Source: Lindgomyces ingoldianus (taxonomy: Eukaryota > Ascomycota > Dothideomycetes > Pleosporales > Lindgomycetaceae). From it: 64,000 nt of DNA. Of this stretch, positions 1 to 11,794 are shown piece after piece. The DNA lies in contig NW_022985179.1 of assembly GCF_010093535.1 (NCBI RefSeq), positions 990,134 through 1,054,133 on the forward strand, written 5' to 3'. The position numbers were made by a program, and so were the translations under genes. Below the pieces are notes generated by a model. The model was not told the DNA's origin. It saw only the letters and a list, made by a program, of their open reading frames with translations, and did not search any database. Positions within the stretch are counted from its first letter, which is position 1, and each line of letters begins with the position of its first letter.

Positions 1-1545
1 CGGTGGCTACATAGTCGATGTTTTCTCCCATACCCCGAGCGTTCTTCATGGTGATGTTCTTGCCCCCATAATTGGAGAAGTCGACAATGATTTCGTAGCG
101 TTCGCCCATAGATATTTGGAGATTAGTTGTCTCGACCGGGTGGGCGAACAGTCCTAGGAGAAATTAGCAAAGCCCACAGCCTTCAAGCTCGCGGAAGCAT
201 ACCACCATCAGAAGCAATGACATTGAAATCAATGATTTTGTCACCAAAGCCGTCAGTTTTTTCGACTGAGAGGGAAATACTGAAGGCTTCTAAGTTTTAG
301 GACCTGTCCAAATGGATGGTCGGGGAACTCTTGGGGCGACATACTGCGACTGATAGCTCCATTTAGTAACCTAAGTCGGTACTTTCGAGGTTCGACACTA
401 AGATATGGCCACGGCTGGCCATTCCTTGGTAAGTCAGCGATGGCGATTGTGTAGAAATAAAACCACACTCACGCATGAATAATGTCACCCCAAAGCCCAA
501 CATTATCATTCGTATCAAATCTCAATGAGCCATCCGGGTTGTAAACTTTAGCATCAATTGCAATCGTGACATCATACTCTCCAGAGGGTAGCCCCAAGCC
601 CTGCTCCTCCACATCGGTGATGATGTAGAAACCTTGCTGTCCCCGATACGTGTCCTCGGCAGTGGCATATTCCGAGTGATCCTATGACCAGTTAGGACTC
701 GGGGGAAGTTCTGACCCTAGGACGCTGTGTCTTGCATATATGCGATGTAGATAAGGAATGCATTCATAGATATGCTATACTTACGTGATACCAGATCGTC
801 CTCGCATTTTGACTGTTTGGATAATAGTAGTCCTGTCAAATGTAAATCCTCACATGTTAGACTGACAAGGCCTCCTTTTACCTTGTACTGACCAGGCAGA
901 GCTATATCACCCGCCCAACCGTCCCAGGGTGCCCGATCTAATCAACGGCTTAGCATCCTTTTGAGAGTGTGGAGGAATTAATACGTACTATATTGACCGT
1001 GAACGTGCACAGACAAATTTGTCGGTCCTTTATTGCTGAAACGAACCACAGCCTCTGTGCAACCAATTCACATTAGCACGACAGAAGCTACGAAAACTCG
1101 ATGCAGAGTGCGTCACTTACCGCGCCCTTTTTGCATAATGAACATTGGTCCAGGTGATATCCCATCGTACCCCACTAACTCGGTTGGCTTGAGGTTTGGA
1201 TAAATTTGTTTCTGGAAAGATTTCAATTCCACCTCGTAGTAATCAATGGTGTCCTGTGTCGAAGAGTTTGTGTAAGTCCTTCCCGCGTGTTAGAAGCCTG
1301 CAGTGCAAACGGTATATCCAATCATACAACTTGGAGCTTTTAATAGGCGCAACTGGCATCGGATATTCGAAGAACCACTCATATGGAGGACTGAGCCAAC
1401 TTCCGGCCGATCCTGGAACAAAGCCACCTGCCGTGTTCGTGACGCTTGATGACGGGTTTCCTCTTAAAGCTTTGATTTCCGCTTGGGAAAAGGAAGCGAA
1501 TGTCAACGAAAGACAAGCTAGTGTCCAAACATTAGTCAAGGGCAT
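1..1545 (-). CDS. Secreted multicopper oxidase (bilirubin oxidase/CotA-like), 5' part, cut by window start
   Basis: Several short exons on the minus strand read as one multicopper oxidase, a copper enzyme coupling substrate oxidation to O2 reduction. The start ATG at 1545 opens a signal peptide (MPLTNVWTLACLSLTFASF). Exon 1 ends near 1328; exon 2 starts at 1278 after a 49-nt intron and contains IDYYEVELKSFQKQIYPN. Later exons give HVHG (copper ligands, around 1000), WYHDH (around 790) and NGQPWPYLSVEPRKYRLRLL (around 400), the usual order in cupredoxin domains 1-2. The spliced frame stays open to position 1, so the C-terminal domain with the last copper ligands lies outside. The family includes bilirubin oxidases, CotA-type laccases and phenoxazinone-synthase-like enzymes; the substrate cannot be told from this part. 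No break was found in what is visible. Confidence 0.85.
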
Positions 1546-1599
1546 GTTGAAGGTAAAATGGTTCAGGATAGGAGACGATGTCCTTGCAGCGAGCCTGGG

Positions 1600-2510
1600 A
1601 TGATGCATATATACAGACCAGTGAAATTATAAAAGCGTGGTATTGACCTACGATCTATAATTACCATGGTCATCGGCGTACAGACACAGGCTTCGCCGAT
1701 GGTGTAAAGCGCCACCACATCGCCGAAATGCACAGAGCGCCTGATGGGGGTATTCGGGAATCGCGTAGTACCCATGCATCTTAATTGGCGGAGTGAGCAT
1801 ACGGAAGAACCAGTTGATGATACCTCCAGAGAGAAAGGTTGAAGCAACCACAGGACCATCAGCATTTAGGTATGAAAGTGGAGTCTAGTGCCGCCTAAAT
1901 GCACGTTTCGATGGAATAACAGCGTTGACATTGCACGAAAGTCAAAGAAGCCTTTGCCACAATCGCCCAAATGAGGACTCCATTAAAGCTCATTCAGACA
2001 TTCCGGAAGCATAGCCGTGGAAAAGGCAATATGATTCGAAGGCAGTGCTAATGGATCCAAATACTAACAATAGAGGAAATCATGATCAACAGTATTCTAC
2101 AGTACTTTGCCGATGGAGCCATGGACAAGGAGGAAATTCCCAGACGAGATCATCGGAGATCTACTGTAAAAGTTAGCGCTAACCAAATATGGCACGCTAA
2201 CATACTGAGAGTTTACTATCGACCAAGCTTGCGGTCTTCCACTCGGTCCCCGCGCCAAACATCGATTTCTTGTCCTCAGCATGACATAGTTAGAGTACTT
2301 TCGGTACTAGTATCAGGACAGTCTTGAACAGAAGCTGAAACAACATTGTCTACCGAACAATGGGCTCGAAGGTACGGCAGGAGTGTGGTTGCCGAGGAAA
2401 CTCATACTGACGACAAATGCTATGTCTTAACTGCTGGATTTCTGATAGATCCCGCGGATCTTCTCTTCGTTTGTGTGACGCCGAGCCTTTCGCTGGTGAA
2501 TACTCACCGC
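1600..2510 (-). other. Unassigned coding-like patch upstream of the oxidase
   Basis: Several minus-strand stretches look like protein but I could not join them into one model. At about 1650-1855 there is INWFFRMLTPPIKMHGYYA in one frame and FGDVVALYTIGEACVCTPM in another. At about 1870-1960 there is GFFDFRAMSTLLFHRNVHL. At about 2080-2280 there is DDLVWEFPPCPWLHRQSTVE, preceded by a good GTATGT donor at about 2204. A further open stretch with no stop runs about 2344-2530. In-frame TAA codons and frame changes separate the pieces. It may be a gene with many short exons or a decayed gene. I do not recognise the family. Confidence 0.22.
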
Positions 2511-2529
2511 CTTTGGTTAGCGTCTGCAT

Positions 2530-3757
2530 CTCGCCGGAACAAGTCCTGACTCGTGGCCTAGGTAAAATGTGCCGTTCAATGGTCGCTTCTGGCGCGAACC
2601 CTCAAGTATCAATGACGATTTATGATTTACCTCAGACTGGGCTTTACTACCTCATCAGCCCTGGCCCTTACGTACAAACCTAAGACAACGGATAGCACGG
2701 GAGATCTGAGCGGATGTACCAAGGTGCCTTTCAAACGTGAAAGTGAACCAATCACCGGCTATGTCCCCTGAAAGGCTCCAAAACTATAACAACGTGTTAC
2801 CCATATGCTTTTTTCGCATCGTGGTAGGATTCTCTGACCTAGGTTTGTTCTTACCTTCATTTTCGTATGCCAGTTCATGGCTCATCCGATCGGATGTTGT
2901 GCAGGAATTATCAAACCCGCGGAGGTACAGCAGCAGCGGTGCAGTGTGGATGCATAGGACTTTACAAAGGTTGTAACTGCATTAAAATCATATTACTTTG
3001 CATTCTAACATTTGTACGACAGCTGCAATAGGTAGAACATGTTTCAAGATATCGGCAATTAATAGCTGATTTCCATTGCAATCAGGCCACTTTCAATACT
3101 ACTACAACAACCCTTCATCATTACCACGTCCAAACCCGTCCAGACTTAGGTCGCGACACTCCAACCCTGACGTTTAATCCCAGATCCAGCACCCGGAAAT
3201 GTTCATCGAATAGATCCTGCATGCTGCAGATCCGCTAACCCAAACCCCAAAATATACCCCAAGACTAGCCCCCCGTCTAGGGGCATCTCGCAGACCGAAT
3301 AAGTGCGCTCTGGCATGGAGCGTCATGACCAGCCCCTCCATCACACGTCAAGCTATGATGTGTGGGAGTGCAAGTGTCTTCGGAGAATGTAGATCGTTTG
3401 GTGTCACCTATCGAATTGGTTTCACTTAACACGGTGCTACTGCAGGTGCGCGCAGAGAGAGGGGCCGGTAGACAGACACGGGAAGGAAGATACAGAATAT
3501 AGAGCTGTCGAGACCACGAGCTTGAGAGGAACGTGGGTATGATGACGTAGGGTGGTGGTGATGCACACAATGAGCGGATATTCATTGTTTCCGCATTGAA
3601 GATAGTGGTAAACAGTGGTACAGTAAGTATCGGGGTATCAAAGTAAGAAATCTGTAAAGGACATCTCTCATCTCCTCTTATCCTATACCTAACCAGCCCC
3701 TCTCTTCAATCTCATCTTCCACCCCTGATATATTATCAAACCCCTTCTCTCCTCAAT
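2530..3757. other. Intergenic, no gene seen
   Basis: No open frame here has recognisable protein features. Short frames at 2737-2976 (+) and 3277-3585 (-) are cysteine- and serine-rich noise without homology I can name. The stretch is the 3' side of the small secreted protein gene. Confidence 0.5.
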
Positions 3758-4384
3758 TCATACCATCCCCAACCCAACAACCTGATCCAACAACCCCCTT
3801 TCCTCTCCCTTCGCAGTCTCCAAAACTTTGTCCACAAGATACTCCACCGACTGTTCCCACCCCGGAATCTCGATCCCCAACGCTGTCTTAACCCTTGCAA
3901 CCTGCATCGCGAGAAAGAATTTCGGCACCTCAATCGCTAGATCCCCACCCTCACTCCTAACCCCCGCTTCCGTTGCTATATACACCTCCAGCTGCTGCTC
4001 TAATATCCGTAGACTAGATGCCGAAAGTGGAGTCGCTGTTGCGAAGTTATCTAGCGCGAATCGTAAAGGGGTGGAGGAGGATACGAAGTTTATGTTGGAG
4101 AAGGATTGTGTGGAGGTGCTAACATCAGGGACGTTGCCGATTGTCCGGCGGGAAAAGTCGCATGTTATACTGGATGCGAAGGCATTGGCGGCTACTTGGA
4201 TTTCGGTGGGGAGAGGATTCGAGCCAGTAAGGAAGCAGGGTGTTGTCTCGCGACGATAGAAGAAGGGCACTGTAAGTTATAAGTAGAAGTGGAGTGGATT
4301 GAAGGAGGGTGTTGAGGTCTGACTTGATGCTGATTGACGTGCGAATAACGAGATGAAGAGAAGATATATTGAATAAGTATGCAT
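3758..4384 (-). CDS. Small secreted protein of unknown function (185 aa)
   Basis: Two exons, 4384-4339 and 4269-3758, join in phase and give 185 codons plus stop. Exon 1 encodes a hydrophobic leader (MHTYSIYLLFISLFA) that looks like a signal peptide. The intron runs from GTCAATC to CTTACAG; a second donor slightly downstream (GTCAGAC) would also keep the frame, so the junction residue is uncertain. The mature part has two cysteines (in TTPCFLTG and SITCDFS), a serine/threonine-rich centre and a helical C-terminal half (EVPKFFLAMQVARVKTALGI). I do not recognise a family. Size and leader fit a cell-surface or secreted protein; an effector role would be speculation. Confidence 0.5.
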
Positions 4385-5820
4385 TTCGACAGGAAGAAAA
4401 ATGAGCCTCAAAGGAAAGGCTGACAGGGTTGCGATTGTCTGCCTTTGGGTCCCTCCCCAACGACCTCTTTCCCCACGTTGAAATCCAGTGGACGAACGAA
4501 CGACTCCAAATACTCGAAATGGTTGGAATCTGACCAAAACGTCAATATCGCAAACGCAAAATATCAACCCTTAATACCACACGAACTCGCTCCGCGCCGC
4601 TGCTTTGCCTTCCCTCTGTCTCTCCCTCGCCTCGTACATAGCCTCATCCTTCCAATTCAGCCGGCCCCCAATTCTCCATCCTCGATGCTACCCATCCTCC
4701 CAACACCCTCTGTACCCTAAAGCCCCCTCCCTTCCTCTGCGCTCGTATCTAACCGAGCCAACCCTGTCGTTAATTCGCCTCAGCTTCGCCCCAGTTGTTG
4801 GTGTTTCAAGGCCGTGTGTACGCCCAGATGTCGTTATAAACTCGAGGTTCGCCTAGAATAATCTCCGTCTACTGTGCAAAGGCGGGCGGTGCAAACTCCA
4901 GCGCCTACCTGAGATTGCAACAACCCTTCTGTCGTGCGAAAATTGCTTGGCTTAGTCTTGAGGCTTCAGCTCCAAGGCATCGTATTCCGCATCGATGCAT
5001 TCCTTACATGGAAATCATTATTCACATTACGAGTGCGTTGGTTCAGTCAAGTCTGAATCAAGGGATTAAGATGTGCGAAATATTATTTCGTAATAAGCCA
5101 GAGACGTGGGAATTCCAGTGAGCGAGGGAGCGGAATTGATTTTGAAGCCCACCGCATACGACGATGGGGAGGGAGAATAGAAAACTCCTCGACGCAAGAA
5201 GGAATGGGATGGTACTTGGTAAGTTTTCGGATTTGAACATTTGAACACCATGGGCGCCATCTTTTTCAGGCTTGGCATGACGGAACAGATTTACTGCCTG
5301 CTGTGAGACAAAAATAGTACTGAGTTAGCGTTGTATTGACCTTCTTTTTACTTTTGCTTTTGCGTGCTATTCGGGGGTATATTAGATTCCAGATTGCCCA
5401 GTTCATTCCTGACAGTCGTCGGTACGCTGTCATCTACCATTGATGCGAGCAAGTCTAACAGCTAAAAAGGTCAAGGAAAAGCCTTGTAAACACTGCCAAT
5501 GGCTTCTAAATAGTCGAGTTAAAAACACTTGAATGCTTCCCTACACTTCCTTTTATATTTACTACTATATCAACGCCCGAGGTCTCCCTCGTTATGAGGC
5601 TGGTTTTGAGTTTTTTATTAGGAGAGCTCGAATGGCGTTAGGCATAAATTCTAGTTCTTTAAGGGTTTAAACGGATAGTCCTGAATTCGGAATTCCTCAA
5701 ACTGTCTCGACACCAACAACAGAGAAACCTATTACCCCTTACACCTCCTTCTCCCTAGCGAGATGCTGGACTCTGCCTTGGGCGTTGGCGAATAATAAAA
5801 TGTCTTGAGCAAACCTGTTC
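4385..5820. other. Intergenic, no gene seen
   Basis: 1.4 kb with only short frames of biased composition. It contains pyrimidine-rich stretches (about 4600-4740) and a moderately AT-rich part (about 5300-5700). No RNA gene, repeat or conserved protein segment was recognised. Confidence 0.45.
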
Positions 5821-5826
5821 TTATGT

Positions 5827-6500
5827 TTACAACAAGCGTAAAATCTCGTCTCTTTCCCTCCAAACGACGTTCAGCACACTATCGACTCCATTCGACGCCT
5901 GCTCTCTTATCGCCATTTTCAAATCCACCAAACCCTTGTTCCCACCTTCGACTATCGACTTCACTTCTGGTCCAACAGGTCCTGCCACTAAGTACGCATT
6001 AGTAAGGGTCAAACGGGAGGGGTGTGTGTGCGCAGTGGGAGAAGTATTGGGAGTATAGTGTTAGAGTCCATCCGATTAGCACCAGCATTTGTCCTCCTCT
6101 CCCCACCACAGCGTCTCACAACGTCGGTCGTCGTTGCCAATGGAAGAGCAAATGCTGGGGCAGAGATCAAGATCTTTTATCTCACATAAACTCTAGAAAC
6201 CCCCTTGCTTCACTCTCCTCCCTCCTCTCCTACACAACACCCAGCACCCGATGCGCATCCAACGTCCCCGTAATGATCCCTCCAAAATCAAACCCCACAC
6301 CCTCCGCTCGTCCTAAACCTCCCATATACGCAGGATATATCGCCATTTCTCGTCACTATCACCATACTGTGATTTCTTATATCATTGAAATATGCCCTAG
6401 CTGTCTTTACTGGCTTCGGGGTAGAGTTGTTATGGGAGGATTTGAGGAAGGATACGGGGGTATTGGGATGGGAAGAGTGATACTGGGTGGGGGCGCGCAT
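5827..6500 (-). other. Unassigned coding-like segments, probably a spliced or decayed gene
   Basis: Two minus-strand segments look protein-like. One, about 6230-6345, reads MAIYPAYMGGLGRAEGVGFD followed by FGGIITGTLDAHRVLG. The other ends at 5827 and reads AGPVGPEVKSIVEGGNKGL and, at its C-terminus, VWRERDEILRLL. A TACTAATG...TTAG branch/acceptor pattern at about 5988-6005 suggests the second is a terminal exon starting near 5988. I could not find a phase-consistent donor joining them, and I do not recognise the family. Confidence 0.25.
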
Positions 6501-6519
6501 AAGACGCAGGTCTGCTAGG

Positions 6520-7362
6520 TATGTCCTGTGGTGGTTTAGGTGGGGGAGATAGGTACCAGGGTCAAATTATGTCTACGGTGAAGAATATTGTAATATTGTG
6601 GATTCAAATGGCATTGCCAAGTTTACGGATAGGAAACTAGAACAATCAGTGTATGGAAGTTGTAGAGGAGAATGACGAGAAACCTGTGTACAGATCAAGG
6701 AAAATACCATCTAATTGAACGAAAGCGGGGGTTCAAGAGCATCGGAATGCAGGCCAAATAGCTTCCAACCGTTGTCATGCGGGGCCAGCTGTACACTAAC
6801 AATAACCTTAAATCCTTACCTCCGTCCTTCCCTCACGAACCTCTGGGTAGGGTAGCAAGGCTTTTCGACTGCAAGGGAAGGCTACTTAGGGAGTCCAAAT
6901 GCTGCTCGACTCACAAAAAACGCCCCGCGAAGCGATCGGAGTCAACAAGAATAAACTAAAACCGGGATCTGCTCCTCGTCTCCCACCCAACTGCTGATCG
7001 GTCGGTCGCAGCTTAGATATCAGTGACCACACTGGTTTATATCGGCGTCTTATACCTTTGGCTGTATTTTCTAGATTGAGATAGGGAGTCTTCTTATATA
7101 TGCTTTCCTTGTAGCGAAGAAATGTTGGTCAGTAGAGCTAGACAAGGCCCAGCGGGTTGAGTCAACAATATTGAAATTGAATACAAAGCTGCCTCGCGAT
7201 ACAAGAGCGCAGCGGAATAAGAGTCTTGGAGAGTCATGTCTTTAACCAAAATCGGCGCCTACTGAAGCGTACGAATGGAACAAGTTAGAAATCGATACCT
7301 AATGCTGGACTGTACTGCTTGAAAAGGACCACCAAAAACTCCTTCTTACACTACCGCCACCC
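6520..7362. other. Intergenic, no gene seen
   Basis: No supported coding region. It lies 3' of RVS167 and probably includes its 3' UTR. Confidence 0.45.
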
Positions 7363-8944
7363 CTATGAATTTAGTTTGACATAGTTACCTGGCTTTCATT
7401 AGAGATTATTCTCCTAGAGGAAAGTAAAAGGCACATACCGGGAAATTGCCCTGTCTTCCCCCTGACTTTTCCAGTCCACCATTCATTGTCGTTTGGAGTC
7501 CGGGTTATAATCTCGATGACGTCTCCAGTGAGGAAGCTTAAATCTCCTTCGGCCTGAGCCTCGTAATCATATAGAGCGGTGACAGTTTCTGTAGCGGGCG
7601 TGCCGCTTAACCGAGATGGCTTCGGTTTCGGTGGTGGTGGAGCCGCACCCTTTGACTTGGCTACCGAACCCCATGACGTTGCCGAAAGGGGGGGAGAAAG
7701 AGAATTGTTGGCTGGACTAGGACTATAAGGAGGTGGAGGAGTTTCTGTGGAATCGGATAATGTGGATCGTCGCGTGGACGGAGCTTCAGATTTGGCTTCA
7801 AGGGTTTTCTGGCCGTACTTCAACTGCCCGGGCTTGCGACCGCCTGTAGTTTTGAACTTTGTAATGGAGATAGCTTCAGTCTGTGCCTGGACATCCCCTC
7901 TCTTTTTCTCGAACGCGGCCTCAATGTCCAGGGTCAAGTCAAAGTACCCAATGTCAATGCTCTGCATGCGCTCATGTAATGTGTAGAAGACATTCAGCTG
8001 CATATAATAGAAGGACTGGAACAGAGGCCGAATGAACTCTCTTTCCAACCTGAAAAGCTTGGGTAGCTCATCCTTGAGTAGGTCGTTGAAATAGTTGAAC
8101 TCCTGGGTAGCTTGTTCAACGTCATTCTCGGCCTTGTACATGGCCTTTTCATCCTTCAGCGTCTTGTCCTTCTTATCCTGCAACTTCTTCTGGGTAGCGC
8201 GATGGCGATCGTAGTCGAGCTGTTTGTGATCTCGCTTGACGGCAATCTTGCGTACGGCCTTGATAATCTCGAGGAGCTCGTCTGCGGGCCGTATTACTCG
8301 TGTTTCTATCATCTCCAGCTCGGGCTGCAGTGTGGCTTGAAGTTCCTTGACGATGGACTCGTATTCCTCGCACGCTCTTATGCCTTCTGGGTTTCCCTCT
8401 GCTATGAACGAGTCAGGGTCCGACATGCGCCCGGAGATGGGTTTGTAGATTTCTTGTATAGCCTTGGAGAACTCGATTTGATGTGAGAGCATGCCTGTTG
8501 GTGAGGAGATTAGACGAGCGCGTCCCGTGTCATTGGAATGTGAATACGAACCATTTATGGCTTCAAAATACCTAGCATGTGTTAGCGGCCATGTTCCTCA
8601 CCAACACAGAAGGCTGCCCTACTTCTTGGATTCATCGTGGAGCTTCTTCGTCTCCTTTTCCAGCTCCTGAAAGCGTCGCTCGGCATCGGTGTAGACGGGG
8701 TCCTTTGTGATTTCGCCCTATACGATTGGTTGGTGTCAGCTCGCTGCCCGATGATGCCGGAAGGCGGCGCGAAGCACGACAACCAGATGTATTTGATCGA
8801 GAGAGGTCCGTACCAAATTGAACCGCTGCTTGATGCTTTGCGGGGCCTGCAGACCTTCTCATTAGCCCAGTCCAGCGGGTTGCGAGGCCTGTGGAGGGGA
8901 GCTCATACCCGAGTGACACTCTTGGTTATGCCCTTCCAGCTCAT
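7363..8944 (-). CDS. RVS167: BAR-SH3 endocytic adaptor Rvs167/amphiphysin
   Basis: Six exons: 8944-8909, 8847-8814, 8717-8623, 8571-8552, 8494-7439 and 7388-7363. The protein (about 421 aa) starts [20 protein letters not shown] and continues into a long helical BAR domain (roughly residues 1-240; [20 protein letters not shown]). A proline/serine-rich linker follows ([11 protein letters not shown]), then a C-terminal SH3 domain ([19 protein letters not shown], with EWW and the final GNYVKLNS split over the last intron). Rvs167 heterodimerises with a second BAR protein, senses membrane curvature and acts in actin-dependent vesicle scission. Exon 2 is one base too long for the frame: 34 nt where 33 are needed. 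Dropping one C of the TTCC at 8820-8821 gives the family's FNLGE and restores every phase, so an assembly error or a real frameshift sits there. NFS1 is divergent, 627 bp away. Confidence 0.93.
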
Positions 8945-9571
8945 TGGTTGGCGATGGTGGTGGGAGTAGTGCTACAAGATATATGCGTGCCAAGGGACGG
9001 AGGCCAGGAGCAGTGCGATTGCTAGAGGAAGTGCAGGACGGGGCGGTGGGTGTTGAAAAGGGCAGACGGACGTGGGTCGGTTCTTTCAGGAATCAATCGT
9101 CTCTTGTCGCGCCTGGCTATGACGAATGCCAGTCGTGGCTGAGCTGTCCCGTGCACTGTGGCAGACGCTTGGCCGCATTCGGAAGAGGTGCAATGTGATA
9201 TGTGATGCAGCGCGAAAGCGAATACGTGAAGATGTGCACAACCGCGGAAAGCGTCGCGCGCTGGTGGATATCCTCTGATGAAGAACAACACTCGTGCGCC
9301 AGCAGGGCCAGCCAGGCCAGCTAGGCCAGCTAGGCCAGCTAGGCCAGCTAGGCCAGCTTTCTTTGATGCGGGCACCGAAGGCTCCAGGGCTGTTTGCGGA
9401 GAGTGAGCAGCCAGCGGACAGCCAGCGGGCAGCCTGCCACCAGGGCAGCCCCTCCTCTCGCTTACGGAAGCAGCTGGAAGCCAACCATCGAACCCAAAAG
9501 AAAAGCTTGAGCTCCGAGGCAAATCTCTGCGCGGCTTCACCCATCCCTTCAGTGCCCTTCTCTTCATCGCC
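8945..9571. promoter_or_regulatory. Divergent RVS167/NFS1 promoter region
   Basis: 627 bp separates the two start codons, so both promoters lie here. It contains the 9-bp tandem repeat at 9314-9358. No specific factor site was identified. Confidence 0.5.
9314..9358. repeat. 9-bp tandem repeat, five perfect copies
   Basis: Unit AGGCCAGCT starts at 9314, 9323, 9332, 9341 and 9350; one degenerate unit precedes it. A 9-bp unit keeps every frame open, which produces long artificial frames (GLAGLAG, WPSWPS) on the minus strand. It lies in the 5' leader/promoter of NFS1. Confidence 0.95.
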
Positions 9572-11358
9572 ATGTCCAACCTGGCACCCACTGCTGCGAG
9601 GCAGGCCCTCCGAATATGTTCCCGTCGCTGTCCTTCGAGTACCACTCCACGCTTCTCGTCCCTTCTCGCCCCTTCCCTCGCACATGGCGGGCGCCGAAAC
9701 TATGTCTCAGAGACGAAGCCCTCGAGTGCGATCGTCAGCGTTGAGACTGCCATCAAAGCCGATCAAAAGGCGTTTCTGAACGAGACAGGCAAGACCCCGC
9801 AGGACGAGAAGATGCCCACGACCACCATGAGCGCCAACGCTATGGTGAGTCCTACTGCTGGCACGTCTACCAAGCACGCAACAGTGCCATTTCTCAACGC
9901 TGATATGAGCCAGGTATTCTCAAACAGGCGACCATTATGGATGAGGGCTCGCGGCCAATCTACCTGGATATGCAGGCCACGACTCCAATGGACCCGAGGG
10001 TGCTAGATGCCATGCTCCCCTTCATGACTGGCCTCTACGGCAACCCCCACTCCCGGACCCACGCATACGGCTGGGAGACGGAAAAGGCTGTGGAGCAGGC
10101 TCGAGCACACCTCGCTGACCTCGTCGGCGCTGATCCTAAAGAAATCATCTTCACGAGCGGCGCCACCGAAAGCAACAATATGAGCATCAAGGGCGTGGCC
10201 CGGTTCTTCAAGCGCTCAGGCAAGAAGAACCACATTATCACATGCCAGACAGAACACAAGTGTGTTCTCGATAGCTGCCGACATCTGCAAGATGAAGGCT
10301 TCCACATCACTTACCTGCCAGTCCAGCACAATGGGCTCATCGATATGGCTCAGCTTGAAGCAGCTATACGGCCCGAGACAGCCTTGGTCAGCGTAATGAC
10401 CGTAAACAATGAGATCGGAGTTGTGCAGCCTGTAGAAGAGATTGGAAAGCTTTGTCGGTCGAAGAAGGTTTTCTTCCACACTGATGCCGCACAGGCCGTG
10501 GGCAAGATCCCTATCGACGTTAATAAGATGAACATTGACCTTATGTCCATTTCTGGGCACAAGATATACGGACCTAAAGGGGTCGGAGCATGCTACGTTC
10601 GTCGAAGACCCCGCGTGAGACTCGACCCAATCATTAGTGGTGGTGGCCAAGAGCGTGGATTGAGGAGTGGTACTTTGGCACCCCCACTTGCTATTGGAAT
10701 CGGCGAAGCCGCGAGGATTTGTAAGGAAGAAATGGCGGTATGTAAACTATCTCGTTTGGCATACTTGTTCACGATGATTATTTGCTTTATACATGCATGG
10801 CTTTCAGAGTGTTCGGCACGCCCTTACCGGCTGCCCACGCGCCATGTTGACAACAGTGCAGGGGTTATGAGAAGCGAACTTTCGCTCCAGTTGATATTTC
10901 TCCTCTCAGAGAGGCCCAGTGCTAACTCGCAATAGTACGATTCCAAGCGCATTACGACCCTATCGAACCGCCTTCTTGAGGGTCTTTTAGCACTAGAGCA
11001 AACCTCTCTAAACGGTGACCGAGAGCGCCATTATCCGGGTTGTGTGAATGTCTCGTTTGCTTATGTCGAAGGAGAGTCTCTACTCATGGCTCTGAAAGAC
11101 ATCGCTCTGTCTTCCGGCAGTGCCTGCACATCGGCGTCCTTGGAACCGAGCTACGTTCTAAGAGCGCTGGGAAGCAGTGATGAGAGTGCACACAGTAGCA
11201 TCCGATTTGGTATCGGTCGATTCACGACCGAAGCCGAGATCGATTACGTTCTCAAGGCAGTGAAAGAACGCGTTAGTTTCTTGCGAGAGCTTAGTCCGCT
11301 GTGGGAGCTGGTACAGGAAGGTATCGATTTAAACACTATTGAGTGGAGTCAGCACTAA
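9572..11358 (+). CDS. NFS1: Mitochondrial cysteine desulfurase Nfs1
   Basis: Three exons, 9572-9844, 9928-10737 and 10936-11358, give 501 aa. The enzyme is PLP-dependent; it takes sulfur from L-cysteine and passes it to the Isu scaffold with Isd11 and acyl carrier protein, starting Fe-S cluster assembly and tRNA thiolation. The N-terminus is arginine- and serine-rich and lacks acidic residues, as expected of a mitochondrial presequence. Visible motifs: [20 protein letters not shown] near the start of the fold, [18 protein letters not shown], the PLP lysine in [29 protein letters not shown], and the mobile catalytic cysteine loop [20 protein letters not shown]. The C-terminus [20 protein letters not shown] is the eukaryotic Isu-binding tail. 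The last intron (198 nt) ends with a CTAAC branch motif. All phases agree and no lesion was seen. Confidence 0.97.
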
Positions 11359-11794
11359 GCGTAAGAGTATACCCGGAAGGAACTTGTACAATATGATTAT
11401 GAACTGGGATCCACCATTGGGATATCTACGCTCGCTGAGGCGTTTATGACGACATGGCCACCATTCGCTGTACTATAGCAACATTTCTCAACGGGTGGAG
11501 TTAAGGAGCACGTATAGATTTAGTATGATCAAGCCGACTCTCCGGTGATGCCCAGAGCCGAGCCTGAAGTTGTGAATGCCCAGCTTCGGCAACCTGGATG
11601 GCAGCCAATTAACTCCGCTGCTTGACATTTAAAAGCCATCGATAGACACTCGTGATATACCTACCTAGGTAGCCACCTCTGAGTATCGCCGTGAACGAAA
11701 ACCTCATCTTTGCGATTTTGCGCCAAGTTGGTTGACATGAGGTGTCGATAAGCTGGGAGCTTCCCCGCGCCACCTTCCAACCTCGAAGCGCAGC
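11359..11794. other. Intergenic between NFS1 and VPS23
   Basis: 436 bp holding the NFS1 3' end and the VPS23 promoter. Nothing else was seen. Confidence 0.5.

Noticed and set aside
1196..1603. 135-codon plus-strand frame
   Set aside because: Antisense shadow of the oxidase exons, whose copper motifs and splice sites support the minus strand.
6024..6518. 164-codon plus-strand frame
   Set aside because: Overlaps the minus-strand protein-like segments and is rich in Ser/Pro from the complement; no likeness to known proteins.
9022..9685. Long minus-strand frames with GLAGLAG or WPSWPS repeats
   Set aside because: They are created by the 9-bp tandem repeat and overlap the NFS1 exon and promoter; no other coding signal.
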